The notes: a model not told the origin generated them from the letters alone. A stretch of DNA of 64,000 bases from Hofstenia miamia (GCA_004352715.1 SCFE01000002.1:2408216-2472215); one strand, 5' to 3'. Shown: positions 12,001-23,539, numbered from the stretch's first letter. Numbers and translations are program-made.

Positions 12001-15000
12001 ATGCTCGAGGATTCCAAGTTTGTCCTAATAAAATTGATAGTATTTATCTTCAAAACCCAATTTTTATGATATTCTTTTTTCTATAAAATTTGAAATCGTT
12101 TGGGTGAAAATTTTTTTTAGGTATTTATTTCAACATTAGAAAGCTATAATTAAAAAAGCACCATGGTTCAAATGGTTATTTCAATTATATGATATTTTTC
12201 AGATTTCCTATATGAAAGGGAATTGCTTACTAAATTTTGACTTTATTTACTTATGCTATACCAAGTTATTACAAATATGCATGAATTTTACTGAAAATTA
12301 CGATCTGACAACAAAAATAGAATTTATAAGTGCTCCATAGAACAATGATAAGGCAAGAGACAATTACAATCCTACAGAAATGTTACATATCACCAGTTTA
12401 TTTAAACTGCAATGGACCTTCCAATCTTGACCATAAATAAAAGGATTTAAATTTTGTAATCGTTACTATTGTTAGAAAGAAATAGATGAACCCTAATGCG
12501 AATGGAATAGCAACATTTGTAAATCTGATTTTTAAGAAAAAATTTTTATAAATAACTCATTTTGTGAAGCTATTTAGGACAACATTTTGTGCGCTAGCCA
12601 GCCATATAATGGTTACTGCATGATTAATAGGAATTTCTTAGAAAATTTCTTGTTTTGAAAAGTGCTATATCGTAGAGCGCGTACAGAAATATTTCAAATT
12701 TTGATACTGCAAGCGTTGACCCGGGGGCTTGTATACAATTACACATACTCTTAAATAAAATATCTATCATTCTTAGGCAAAATACCGCGGTATCGGTATA
12801 CGACCGCGCCCTAGAAAATAGTGTGATTCAGAGACTTTTGTGTATCTGCTATCCAAGCAAAGGCAATGCGTAGTTTATGAAACTTGCAGTAAAATCCATT
12901 GCGATCGAATAATTCCTATACAGTTCATGAAGATGAGCCAATTTCTTTTTGTAAATTGGAAATAAAGTTTAGAATTGGTCATATATTGCTCCCTTAAAAA
13001 TACTGTTGCAACATTTTTAAATGCTTGCAAGTTTGTAATGAATTTCGCATATAAGATATTTTTTATTTCCACTCATAATTATTAGTCTTTTCTTTTTAGA
13101 GGAAGATGATTTACAAAGATCCCCTGACTTTGGATCAAATCCTGGAACTCCATCAAGTTGTGACTCAAGCACATTTACATTTCCCAATAATCTAGATGCC
13201 TTGGCGACAGCTGCCGAGTTGATTCGATCTAGAAGTGGAGGTATAATATTATTTTTAAAAAAATAATATTCAGATCAGTATGCCATTACTCTTAATACAT
13301 TTCCTTTAAAATGACCCACTATATTAGAGAAAACATTTTTACAGTGGTGTAAGTAACACCTTTCTTTTTGAAGTGGGTTTTCCATGCGTCTCTCGATTTT
13401 AACACAAATGACCGGTTTTCGGAGTTTAAGGGGTATTAGTGATTTTTAATATCTAAGTCTGTGTTTTCCGAAAATGTCATCAATTCGTACTTTACAGCAG
13501 AATTAGTGAATATAGGTGTAAACTTGTAAAAAATTTTACATGTAGGGAAGTAGTTGTTTAACAATTGCATCAAAAACGGTCACAAATGACCGGTTCGGAG
13601 TTCTAGTGTTAAGTTGGCATAATTTATTGTAAACTGTCAAAAAAAATCACATATATTTTAGATGAGGAAAAGGATTCTTTAAATGTCAATCGTCAAAAGC
13701 TGGAACTTCGACGAAACTCTGCTGCTGAGCTTTTAAAACAATGCGGCTTTTATCCAACAGGTAATTGTCCAAGTTATTAACTAATTTTCTTTCAAAACCA
13801 AAAATGCTCGCCTAATTCATTCGTTGAGCTATTTGCGCCAGTGCAACAACCTGGTATCAAATGCTCATGGATCGATTCAAGCCACTTAATGAAATGCTGA
13901 GTCAATTATTCGTAAATGAAGAAATTGCTACGATATCTAGGGCCTCTAATTGAGCTTAGTTTTATCCTCATTAGACTTGTATCAATTAAAATCAATATAC
14001 TGACTATTTAATTAGTAATTCTTCTTGTGCTATAATATAGTGATTTACTCTGGTATTACTCATTAACAAAACTCAAAAACCTTCAACATATTTCTACCAT
14101 GTAGTCCTGAATTTGCATATGATTATTTTAATATAAATTCACTACTGGTCAGAGGACAAATTTTGGGCAGGTATCAGTAAAATGTTTCAGCCCTCTAAAA
14201 GCAGACTGCGTATCCATTTAACAACATGTAGACATTATATACCTAGCGACAAAAAAAATGGCACAAAAATCAAATTTTCAAACTCAATTTTCTAAAAGAT
14301 GATAAGAGATAAAAAAATAAAATTTGAATGTAAAATAGAAATTATGAATTAATAAGGGATTGCTTGTCCAGAATTGGAGACACAGAGTTCCAAGCGACGA
14401 GGGATGGATTCCATCAAATCTTTTTGAATTTTGCTGGAATTGTTTCCAGCAACTATCCTCAAAACGTTTTCTAATTCCTCAATTGTGTTCGGGTACAGCT
14501 GCTCCATTTCATGCTTTATAATCGCCCAGAGATTTTCAATGGGAGACAAGTCAGGACTGTTGGGAGGCCACTGAATTGGTTGCACTAAATTATTACTAAA
14601 CCAAGAATGAGTTTTGATTGAAGTATGTGCTCTTGCCTCGTCTTGTTGCAGTAGCCCATTGTCTCAGGGTACATTGTGTTAGCATAGGGCATGAACTCCT
14701 AGAATTGCGATGTATTTATCGGGGTCAACATTGCCTTTTACTACGGTAATGTAGAAACCTTTGTGAGCAAGTGTACCCCATACCATCACATGAGGTGAAC
14801 ACTTGGTCATACGTTTTTGTGGGGTTCTACCAACTTTGCACCAATATTTTATTGTGTTCTGATGCACATGAAAAAGGCGCTCGTCTGTAATTGAAACGTT
14901 GTTTCAGGCAAAGCCCTCCATATCTTGACAAAAAATCCATCTTTTTGGGATGTTCTAATGGGTTAGAAATGGAACGTTGTGTGGTTTCTTTTTGGTAATT

Positions 15001-15844
15001 CCAGCACTTTTCAATCTTCTCTGGATGGTCCTTTCAGAAGCTGTCGAGCGACCCCGATCCATTAGTTGCTTTTTAATGTCTCCTGGAGAATATTCGGGAT
15101 GGGCGATTGCCAGTTTCGCAAGAATCTTGGTCTTTCCCGAAATCTTTTTGAGTCGACCACTTCCCCGTTTTCTTTCAAGAGTTTCACCTTCGTCCAACTT
15201 CTTCAAATTCCGATATAAAGTTCGTTTAGACATCTGTGTTGCATTCAATAACGTCTTAAAATTTCTTTCTCCAAGTGAGTAAAGAACACGAAGTGTTTCC
15301 TTTTTGCTCTCACTGCAAGCCATGGCATGAAAAGAGTTAATTCGTTTTTCCCCCGATAATTTTGTTAACATGTGCATTACATTAATATAAAGCATAGCAT
15401 TCGATAATTCAACATAGATCTCATCATGTATTAAAAACACAAAAGAATGCTGCTCCATGCCCTTATCTCATGATAGTTTGTCGTGAAACATTGGCCTAAA
15501 ATTATTGATTATTACTCAATAACATTTTGCTAGATATATTCAATTCTCATTTTCCTGTTCGACTTGCATTCTAATTTTCATTTTCTTCAAATTTCACTAG
15601 TAAATGTTTGAAAATTGCTATTTTTCTAGCTATTCGTGTACATTGCTTAAATTTAGTCCATCCCATTTACATTTCTTGTTAATTTTTTATTAAAAAGTAT
15701 TTAATTTTCTTGTTTTTAGAATCCGAGATTTGTCAATGGCAAGCGAAGAACTCTCACTTGTTTTCTTCGGACTCCCACCTTAAGAAGGTGATGCGCGAAG
15801 TTCGGCAGAAAGCGGGTCAATATCTAGCCAGCGAGCCTTACTAA
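6007..15844 (+). CDS. cic: Capicua transcriptional repressor, 5'-incomplete, 12 exons
   Basis: Exons: 6007-6112, 6282-6384, 6466-6648, 6985-7101, 7992-8073, 8505-9052, 9427-9726, 10163-10290, 10335-10489, 13100-13240, 13662-13760, 15720-15844. All introns are GT-AG and all phases agree, giving 694 residues from the first full codon (6009) to TAA. Residues 52-62 hold [10 protein letters not shown], matching the RSK/14-3-3 site of CIC. Residues about 74-145 are the HMG box ([38 protein letters not shown]). DEEMVDG and AGDDDV match the acidic block. [17 protein letters not shown] and the basic YKRKRKG precede C1 (residues about 625-690: [33 protein letters not shown]). Known role: nuclear repressor bound through HMG plus C1 to TGAATGAA-type sites and relieved by RTK/ERK signalling. 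The protein is much shorter than fly or human CIC because the middle linkers are short. Several introns carry transposons. The N-terminus is not seen. Confidence 0.93.
7132..7271. mobile_element. Small MITE in a capicua intron
   Basis: About 140 bp with inverted ends: left taggcgactgttagactatg, and the right end, read in reverse complement, tagggctacggttagactac. Both are followed inward by gtgattggt-like sequence. No coding capacity. Superfamily not assigned. It sits in the 890-bp intron after the HMG-box exons, just before the mariner-type element. Confidence 0.6.
7446..7846 (-). mobile_element. Plant-type mariner / Stowaway-like deletion derivative
   Basis: A 401-bp element flanked by TA on both sides, with 27-bp terminal inverted repeats (7446-7472 and 7820-7846) matching at 26 of 27 positions and beginning CTCCCTCTGTTCC. 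On the - strand it encodes a transposase C-terminal remnant (about 7739 downwards) with [25 protein letters not shown] and GTLPVSL. These are hallmarks I know from plant mariner-like (DD39D) transposases; Stowaway MITEs of plants share the CTCCCTCCGT-type end. The catalytic domain is deleted. Single n characters at 7473 and 7700 bracket the coding core, as if that core were placed as a repeat contig, although the reading frame continues across 7700. Family assignment is inference from motif recall. Confidence 0.72.
11060..11494 (-). pseudogene. LINE reverse transcriptase C-terminal (thumb) relic
   Basis: A 144-residue open frame lies antisense in the large capicua intron. It contains [18 protein letters not shown], the conserved YLG step after the RT catalytic core of non-LTR retrotransposons, followed by the usual helical thumb ([25 protein letters not shown]). 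Endonuclease and catalytic RT motifs are absent. An (AT)n run abuts its upstream side at 11493. It is a truncated copy with no host role visible. Confidence 0.7.
13399..13612. mobile_element. TTAA-flanked MITE (piggyBac-like) in a capicua intron
   Basis: Bounded by TTAA at 13399-13402 and 13609-13612. The left end is cacaaatgaccggttttcgg. The right end, reversed, is cactagaactccgaaccggt. Both carry the ACCGGT core, and acaaatgaccggt occurs twice in direct orientation. TTAA targets are the signature of piggyBac. The ctagtgTTAA terminus recurs at 37646-37655. No ORF. Confidence 0.42.
14349..15323 (-). pseudogene. Decayed Tc1-like (DD34E) transposase in last capicua intron
   Basis: Reads antisense to cic. 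From the ATG at 15321-15323 the frame gives an N-terminal helix-turn-helix region ([46 protein letters not shown]). It is then broken into three frames: [12 protein letters not shown] carries the first Asp; [12 protein letters not shown] carries the second; [14 protein letters not shown] carries the Glu, 34 residues after the second Asp. This spacing defines Tc1-type DD34E. It ends at a stop at 14349-14351, about 325 codons in total against roughly 340 for intact Tc1. At least two frameshifts or stops (near 14680 and 14910) make it inactive. I could not define the terminal inverted repeats with confidence. Confidence 0.85.
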
Positions 15845-17470
15845 TGTCAAATTTCCATACCTTTGTTATGAAAATTACAAAATGCGGTTTCTGAGCCGAT
15901 TTCATCATCGATCAAAATATATTTGTTAAATTGTTCTTAGGCAACTTTAATAGAAATGCCTTGAAAATAATTGGTGCTCTTTTATAATAAGATATATTTT
16001 TGAGATTTAGACTTCAAAGTATTTCTATTTGTGTTTTTAGGTTTTAGGCCTTATAAATCTCGGAAGTTTTTCATTTTAAATAACTGTTTTAGTTGAAACC
16101 TTATTTTTAGAAGAAAGCTTCTTTGTTTATAAGCTAATCCGTGCAATAATGTTAGTGTGCTTTTGTTTTGTCTTTAGTAATGTTTGCAGCAAATTTGTAA
16201 TTCCATGAACGCTGCATTCTAGTTTGCTCATGTTTTGAATAAAATTTCGTAATTTTATTCTTTAATTGCATTCAGTGTTTTGATATCTTTGCAAATTGAC
16301 AATAATATTGTATAAACTATCAATATTATTTACATTATCTAAGAACAGATCAAATTTTGTAGTTTTCGTCTATTGTCTTCATATCTTTAAAATTGTTCGG
16401 AGTGTCCTATTTTTAGGACAGGGTAAAAACCAAATGATAAACATGTTCTTTATTAATAAACCGTTATTTGCATATAGTTAAACGTCTGATAGAACATGAA
16501 ATAATAACGCTAAGCTGGTTTCTGAAATGTGAGTTACAAAACCTCAATTCAGGGTTAATTTCATGAATTTTTATATACGTGAATAGAAATTGACACTCTG
16601 GAAATTGAGTACAGTAAATGTATAATGTTCACATCCTAAGTTAATCGATATCTAAGTTATTGTATACGCCATTTAACAAAAACGTATATAAGATGCCTAT
16701 GCATAGGACTGAGTCTAGAAAAAGTATTTTCATTTTGGATTCAAGTATTATAAATGATAAAACTATTGGAGCAATTTATGCAACACGCCAATATGATTTC
16801 TACAAAAATGGGTTTGTTGCTGTGGGTGAGGTTATTACTAACAACTGATTTACCGTTGGGGTTTTCAGTCATGCGTATCAAGGTAAATAAGCGGCAGCAA
16901 TTTCCTATTAATGAATACATTTTCGTACGTTATGAGCTACTGGCTAGTTCGGGAAGCTAAGGCAAGCTATTTGGCTTCTGCCAAACAACTGTTGACTGGG
17001 GGAAAAGGTCGCAGTGTAATGATTTAGACATGCCAAATTAAAGTCAAATGTTAAGAAGTGAAATATCTTTAAGGACGCGATGATAGGAGTATAAATTCAT
17101 GGCATGAAGTGGGTTTATTTAATGGATGACTGACTATTGTGATGTTATTCAATATCTTCACAAACAAGAAAACTTAATTATCACGTTTGTTGAAGAGATT
17201 TTTTATAATTAGGATATAAACTAAGCAAACTACTATAAAATTTTATCTTATAATAATATATTAAAAATTATTTTTTAAATAATTATAATTACAATCATTC
17301 AAAATCATCTACACATTTACAAAATTTAATTATTTAGTTACTTTTAACCCTAATTTATAAAATTAATCGTCTATACAAAAATATTGGATTAATATTTACT
17401 TTTTAAAATGATTTAGAAATTTATTAACAAATTCACACAATTAACTTAATGCGATTTACATCATTCTTTA
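15845..17470. other. capicua 3' UTR then unassigned AT-rich DNA
   Basis: The first roughly 400 bases are probably the cic 3' UTR, ending near the AATAAA at 16238. Beyond that I see no supported gene, RNA or transposon before 17478. Confidence 0.5.
16238..16243 (+). promoter_or_regulatory. Likely capicua polyadenylation signal
   Basis: AATAAA about 394 bases after the cic stop codon, followed by a T-rich stretch. It is the first canonical hexamer I see in this orientation, but cleavage is not shown by sequence alone. Confidence 0.5.
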
Positions 17471-17477
17471 TTTTGAT

Positions 17478-17810
17478 CTAGTGATCTCGAGATTTTTCTA
17501 GGATCATATTAGCATTGCCTCGTATTAGCGCAATTGAGAGACTAAAAATCTTAAGGGAACAGTAGTCACATCTCTTGTGAATTTTCCGCGATTCAGCAAG
17601 GAGGGCCAGCTTCCGAAAAGTCTTAATTGAGGAAGCTGAGAAGCCCCCTATTGTTTCTAAGTCCAAAGGGCACAAATCTATAACCTTCAGATTCACAATT
17701 ATTAACATGTTTTGAAAATTTGCGATCTTCAGCTACTCCCAGAGGCCAGCCTGCATTGGATGCTGCATTTGAAATGGTTGAAATTAAGTCGCACTTAATT
17801 ACATATTACA
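17478..17810 (-). pseudogene. C-terminal fragment of an RT-bearing retroelement
   Basis: Conceptual translation with one frame change reads AASNAGWPLGVAEDRKFSKH, CESEGYRFVPL, LETIGGFSASSIKTFRKLA and LSIALIRGNANMIL. This matches the C-terminal tail, with its ET-GG and RGNA blocks, of a reverse-transcriptase polyprotein family common in invertebrate genomes. The matching upstream half is at 23698-24350 on the same strand, so the CR1-like LINE appears to have been inserted between them. Class of the older element not determined. Confidence 0.62.
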
Positions 17811-18399
17811 TCAGGCATCAAGATCAAGTAATTTAAAAATTTTTGAGAGTATTTTTATAAAATCCTTGCAATCAAGTTTGAACACAAAAAAAGACTATAT
17901 TTATATATTAAACTTGCCAATTTTTAAAATTTAAAAAATTATAATTATTATTGTAAAATCTAGTAAATTTAGAGGGAATAATTTGTAAAACTGACGATGA
18001 CTTTGTAAGTAGAAATATATGCATGTTCTTATTAAGGTTAATTAAGCTCCTAAAACGACACATTATAACAAAGCTATTGAACAATGAAAATCAACAATTT
18101 ATATCTTCAAGGTCAATAAACTTTTGAAACCAAGGCAAAGTATTTTTTCAGAACCAAATTAATTTCTATCTATTGTTTTAATTCTTCATAAGTGTTAATC
18201 ACTTGATTTGTAAAAAAAACAAAAGAATTAAATATATATTATTATTATGTCAGCTCTTGCGGAGAACGGTCGGGCTTACCCGCTCTCGCAGAAGCGATTC
18301 ACAGTTCGCTGTTTGGTGGCGTTGCTACCCTCGATGCGACCAGCGCTTTGATAAAGAACAAAAAGAAGACACCTCTACATCAAATGTTCGCCCCCCTAA

Positions 18400-19296
18400 A
18401 TCAAGAAAACGCCGCCGAAGCTCTTCTTTCATTTCAAGTCTTCACTATCAATACCAGCAAACGTCGAAAAAACACCACAAAAGTCACTCTCTCAACCCAC
18501 AACGCCTCAAAAATAAATCACCTTCACGCCACCAAGTGTACCTTCAACACCCAAACTCTTCTCCTTTCCCAGAATATCGCCTGCACCGCAAAAAACAAAA
18601 ACAAATTCCAACGTCAAACCACCCGTAAAAAAGATGAAATCAGGGACAACTACACTCATCATAGGAAGTAGCATCCTCAAAAAAGTTCGTAAACATTGTC
18701 TTCTTAAAAATCAAGTAACAACCATTCATTCATACCCAAGTAGCACCGCAGCACTAACGCAAAAAATCGCGCAATACGAAAGTACACATGTCGACACTGT
18801 AATGCTCAACACTGGTCTTATCGATGCGCTCAATTCCAGTCACTAAACGTTCCGCTCAAAGGTACACAACATCATCTCAGAAGTCAGGAAGAAATTCACA
18901 CCTCACCACATCTACCTCTTCGAAATCACCCCTGTCTGTGCTGATCACAATCTCTCAAAGAACTTCGCAATTAAGCACTGCAATCAAATCATAAGAAGCT
19001 TCTCTCAACGTCATCTTAGTTTCATTCCAGTCTTTGATCAATTCCTTCTTTCGCCGCGCTCTATAAATTCTACTCTTCTTGCGTATGATGACATCTATCT
19101 GTCTGATAAAGGTCCCTCAGTCTTCGTTTGTAATCTAAGGAACTTCTTTCCCACTCATTCAACTGTCCCAAATCAATATGGTTCCTTGCGTCAACGAACA
19201 ATTTCTTACGTTAAAGCAGCATCTTACAACACCTGCCGTGCCCTACTGCCAACACCCGCTGTTCGTCCCAGCCTACATCGTCCCCTCTTCCAATGA
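18400..19296 (+). pseudogene. LINE ORF1, degenerate SGNH/esterase-type protein
   Basis: Frame open except for TAA at 18514 and 18844. A Pro/Ser/Thr-rich linker (TPPSVPSTPKLFSFPRIS) leads into TTTLIIGSSILKKV, the block I position of SGNH hydrolases (usually GDS; here GSS, nucleophile Ser kept). VDTVMLNTGLIDAL takes the block III position, and DDIYLSDKG the block V position, where the usual His is Tyr. Such esterase-like ORF1 domains are known in CR1-type LINEs. Loss of the block I Asp and block V His suggests it was already decaying. The final codons read LHRPLFQ then TGA at 19294-19296, overlapping the ORF2 ATG. The N-terminal limit is uncertain because other frames are also open upstream. 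Confidence 0.68.
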
Positions 19297-19499
19297 ACAA
19301 GGTAAACTTTTGTAACGTATTGTTTTTATTTGTATTGCTACTTAAAAATGTAAAACTATATTATATATACATGAGACAACCACGGACACACTCAAACAAA
19401 CTGTGTTATCAACACGACTATGATGTATCCCTAAAAAATTGTAAATCGATTCTTTTTTTCATTGATGACTACTTTTTTAAACATTTAATTATCTTAGCA

Positions 19500-19526
19500 G
19501 GAGATGTAGAATTAAATCCTGGCCCA
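19500..19526 (+). other. 2A-like ribosome-skipping motif at the ORF2 N-terminus
   Basis: Codes for GDVELNPGP, fitting the D-(V/I)-E-x-N-P-G-P consensus exactly, preceded by the hydrophobic run HLIILA. In known 2A peptides translation skips the Gly-Pro bond, releasing the upstream peptide and restarting at Pro. Here this would free about 77 residues from the endonuclease-RT protein. 2A-like sequences at this position have been reported in APE-type LINEs of several invertebrates. Activity here is inferred from the motif only. Confidence 0.85.
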
Positions 19527-20719
19527 ATTTTAGATGAATGTAATCTTGAGAATTTGCACAATCGATTTAAAAATAATTTTAAATATATTTATCTAAACGC
19601 CAGAAGTCTGAATTTAAATAGAAATCATTTTCTTAAATTGCATCTCAATTTGGCGCAAATTCAATTTTTTCAATTACAGAAACTTGGTTAAACAATGATA
19701 TTAATCCAAATTTGTTCAATCCAGACCTCGACATTTTTACTGTTTTTGTTAAAAATAGGGATAGTAGAGGTGGTGGTCTCATGCTAATTGTACCAAAAGT
19801 TTTAAATTTCAATACGTAAGAAAGAATTTGAATCAGATCATATTGTTTTTGAATCATTATGGATCGAAATTAAATCACCTAGGATTTCTTCAGAAAATGA
19901 ATTAATTAGTGTTACTTATAATCCAAATAAGAACTTTCTTGTAGAGTATATAAAGTATAAATGTAATGAAATTTCAGATATTCCAACAATAACTACTCAC
20001 TAAACATATTAGGTGACTTTAACATCAACTATTTCAATTTTTATGAAAAAAATCACTGAATTATGCGCTATTTATAATTTAAAAATAATCAACACTCAAA
20101 CTCCCACTCCAAAAACGACAGTAATTGATTATTTTTTATACAATTCGGAAACTATATATTCGACTATATTTTTATTCTAAATTCTGGTTCCCACATGCTA
20201 AATTAGATCGCGCCACAGATCAATCAAGCCCTAAACAAAGTAAAAAACCCGCCGAGTAGTTAATAAATCACGACGATTTAACTTAAGCACGATTGATAAT
20301 CAAGTAATTAAGAATACCGTAAACATAAAGCAGAAACTCTTTGAACTAGCTAAAGCTAATCCGACCGAAATAAATTGGACTAATTACGAAAGAACAAAGA
20401 AATTAATTAAGGATTTACGCGCTAAAAATTTAGCTTTAAAACAATGTCAATTTTTTGAAAATTTAAATTTTTCTAAATAAAAGTGGAAATTTCGAAAGCC
20501 TTTTATTGGAAAATCGAATAGGCTCAATAGTGACATTTCAGAAACTTATGTTGATAATAAAATATTTACCGATAAAACAAGGTTACTAAATCATTTAAAT
20601 CAGGCATTTAAAGAATTAGGTAACTTCAATTTTCCTAAACCTTCTCTATCAGAACTTAGGCAATCAAATTGTAAGTCAACTTTTCAATTTAGGCTGTCTA
20701 CCTTAAGAGAATTAGAAAC

Positions 20720-22892
20720 TATTGTACAAAATTTAGACGTTAATAAATCTTCAGGTTCCACTCATTTACCGTACTTTATTATTAAGAAATTCTTTCATAT
20801 ATTTGGTGAACATCTATCATTTGCATTTAATCAGTGTATAGTTGAAAACAAATTTCCGGAAATAATGAAAAAGTCAGACATAACACCTTTGTATAAAAAT
20901 GGAGATCCCCTCATTGCTAAAAATTATAGGCCAATCTCAATAACACACCCTTTTAGTAAATTATTCGAAAAATTATTGCATATTCAAATCAACCAATACC
21001 TTGCATCTGAGAATATCTTATCATCTAAACAATATGGTTTCCGCGCTAAACATAGTACAAGTGATGCAATTATTTCAATTACTAAAAAAATATCCTCAAA
21101 TAAATCTCAAAATAAATCCAGTTGCATAGCACTTCTAGACTTAAGCAAAGCTTTTAATTCAATAAACTGAAATTTTATCGATTAAACTTAAAAATTACGG
21201 ATTTCAACAAAATTCAATTAAGTTAATTATGAGTTTTTTAGAAAATAGAAAACAGCGTGTTTTAATGAATAATATGAAATCTGATTATATTAAAACCGAT
21301 CAAAGAGTACCTCAAGGCACACTACTAGGACCAATTTTATTTGCAATATATGTAAATAACANTATTGTACAAAATTTAGACGTTAATAAATCTTCAGGTT
21401 CCACTCATTTACCGTACTTTATTATTAAGAAATTCTTTCATATATTTGGTGAACATCTATCATTTGCATTTAATCAGTGTATAGTTGAAAACGAATTTCC
21501 GGAGATAATGAAAAAGTTAGACATAACATTTTTGTATAAAAATGGAGATCCCCTAATTGCTAAAAATTATAGGCCAATCTCAATAACACATCCTTTTAGT
21601 AAATTATTCGAAAAATTATTGCACATTCAAATCAACCAATACCTTGCATCTGAGAATATCTTTTCATCTACCCAATATGGTTTCCGCGCTCAACATAGTA
21701 CAAGTGATGCAATTATTTCAATTACTAAAAAAATATCCTCAAATAAATCTCAAAATAAATCCAGTTGCATAGCACTTCTAGACTTAAGCAAAGCTTTTAA
21801 TTCAATAAACTGAAATTTTATCGATTAAACTTAAAAATTACGGATTTCAACAAAATTCAATTAAGTTAATTATGAGTTTTTTAGAAAATAGAAAACAGCG
21901 TGTTTTAATGAATAATATGAAATCTGATTATATTAAAACCGATCAAAGAGTACCTCAAGGCACACTACTAGGACCAATTTTATTTGCAATATATGTAAAT
22001 AACATAATTAAACATGTAAAACATAGTGAAATATATCAATTTGCTGATGATACTTGACTCATAAATACAGATAATGATGCATTTAGGGCCACAAAAAATT
22101 TACAAAGTGATATTGAAAATCTTTCTAGGTATTTCTCATCCAATAGAATAAAAATTGAAAAAACGCAATTTATTATATTTTTCCCAATTCTGTAAAAGAT
22201 CGAATTAATTGTTAACAGTGTTCCNTGCTAAAAATTATAGGCCAATCTCAATAACACATCCTTTTAGTAAATTATTCGAAAAATTATTGCACATTCAAAT
22301 CAACCAATACCTTGCATCTGAGAATATCTTTTCATCTACCCAATATGGTTTCCGCGCTCAACATAGTACAAGTGATGCAATTATTTCAATTACTAAAAAA
22401 ATATCCTCAAATAAATCTCAAAATAAATCCAGTTGCATAGCACTTCTAGACTTAAGCAAAGCTTTTAATTCAATAAACTGAAATTTTATCGATTAAACTT
22501 AAAAATTACGGATTTCAACAAAATTCAATTAAGTTAATTATGAGTTTTTTAGAAAATAGAAAACAGCGTGTTTTAATGAATAATATGAAATCTGATTATA
22601 TTAAAACCGATCAAAGAGTACCTCAAGGCACACTACTAGGACCAATTTTATTTGCAATATATGTAAATAACATAATTAAACATGTAAGACATAGTGAAAT
22701 ATATCAATTTGCTGATGATACTTGACTCATAAATACAGATAATGATGCATTTAGGGCCACAAAAAATTTACAAAGTGATATTGAAAATCTTTCTAGGTAT
22801 TTCTCATCCAATAGAATAAAAATTGAAAAAACGCAATTTATTATATTTTTCCCAATTCTGTAAAAGATCGAATTAATTGTTAACAGTGTTCC
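20720..22892 (+). repeat. Threefold RT block joined at single n (probable assembly artefact)
   Basis: Segment A (20720-21361) corresponds to B (21363-22004, offset 643). B (21558-22224) corresponds to C (22226-22892, offset 668). Joins fall exactly at the single n characters. The copies share the same frameshift after AFNSIN; B and C are almost identical, while A differs at several sites (for example ttatcatctaaaca against tttcatctaccca). Overlapping contigs or haplotypes placed in series explain this better than a real tandem array. Confidence 0.75.
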
Positions 22893-23539
22893 AATAAAAC
22901 AATCTGATCATGTTACATATTTAGGTGTTGTTGATATTGACAAAGATTTAAAATTCGATAAATTTCTTCTAAGAAAGTTACAAAAAATGGCTTCTGGCGT
23001 TAGATACTTATACCACCTCAGAAATTTTGGATCCGATTATCACGTTCAATTATTACATGCCTTTTGTTTATCGCAATTACATTATTGTTAATTTCATTTA
23101 TAAATTTTAATTCAAAAAGCCGCTATTTATTATCAAAAACTTTTAATTGGGCATTAAAAACATTAAATTTTGCAGGTAAGCATGATCATGTTAGTTAATA
23201 CAAACGAAAGTATAATATATTATTCAATATATATCAAGTAAAATTCCATGCAGCTTCAATTTTATTTAAGTATAAATATGGCCGACAATCAATTTCTTTT
23301 CTTGATAATTACTTAAAAGTAAATTCTCGATCACATACGTTTATTTGTAGAAGTATTTCCCATTCGAGTTTTCACCGAGCAGCCTCATATATTTGGAATG
23401 ATTTAGAAAATGATATAAGAATAGAAAAAAATTTCAAAAAAATTAGAAAAAAATTAAAAATCGTACTTTTACATCGGCAAAATGCAATCGGAGACACAAA
23501 CATGCTAAAGACATTTACTGATTTTTTACACTGAGCTCG

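Larger units (their letters stand above)
19293..23534 (+). pseudogene. LINE ORF2: 2A peptide, APE endonuclease, reverse transcriptase (broken)
   Basis: Starts at ATG 19293. Residues 1-69 are a hydrophobic/basic leader, then GDVELNPGP (residues 70-78). The endonuclease begins with YLNARSLN, continues after a frameshift as ETWLNNDINPNLF and RGGGLMLIVP, then breaks repeatedly. RT blocks: LDVNKSSGSTHLPYFIIKKF, ITPLYKNGDPLIAKNYRPIS, QYGFRAKHSTSDAI, CIALLDLSKAFNSIN (then a one-base deletion and stop), RVPQGTLLGPILFAIYVNNI, YQFADDT (catalytic Asp pair kept, then TGA), VTYLGVVDIDKDLKF, and a C-terminal tail ending at TGA 23532-23534. The block from 20720 to 21361 recurs at 21363-22004, and part of it again from 22226, each sharing the same frameshift. 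Non-functional. Confidence 0.85.

Noticed and set aside
18203-18671. Two overlapping basic ORFs as separate genes
   Set aside because: They are alternative frames over the LINE ORF1 N-terminal region, and one starts with a non-ATG codon. The frame leading into the SGNH block is the meaningful one.
20720-22892. Real tandem array of reverse transcriptase blocks
   Set aside because: Joins coincide with single n characters and all blocks share the same disabling frameshift; an assembly explanation is simpler.
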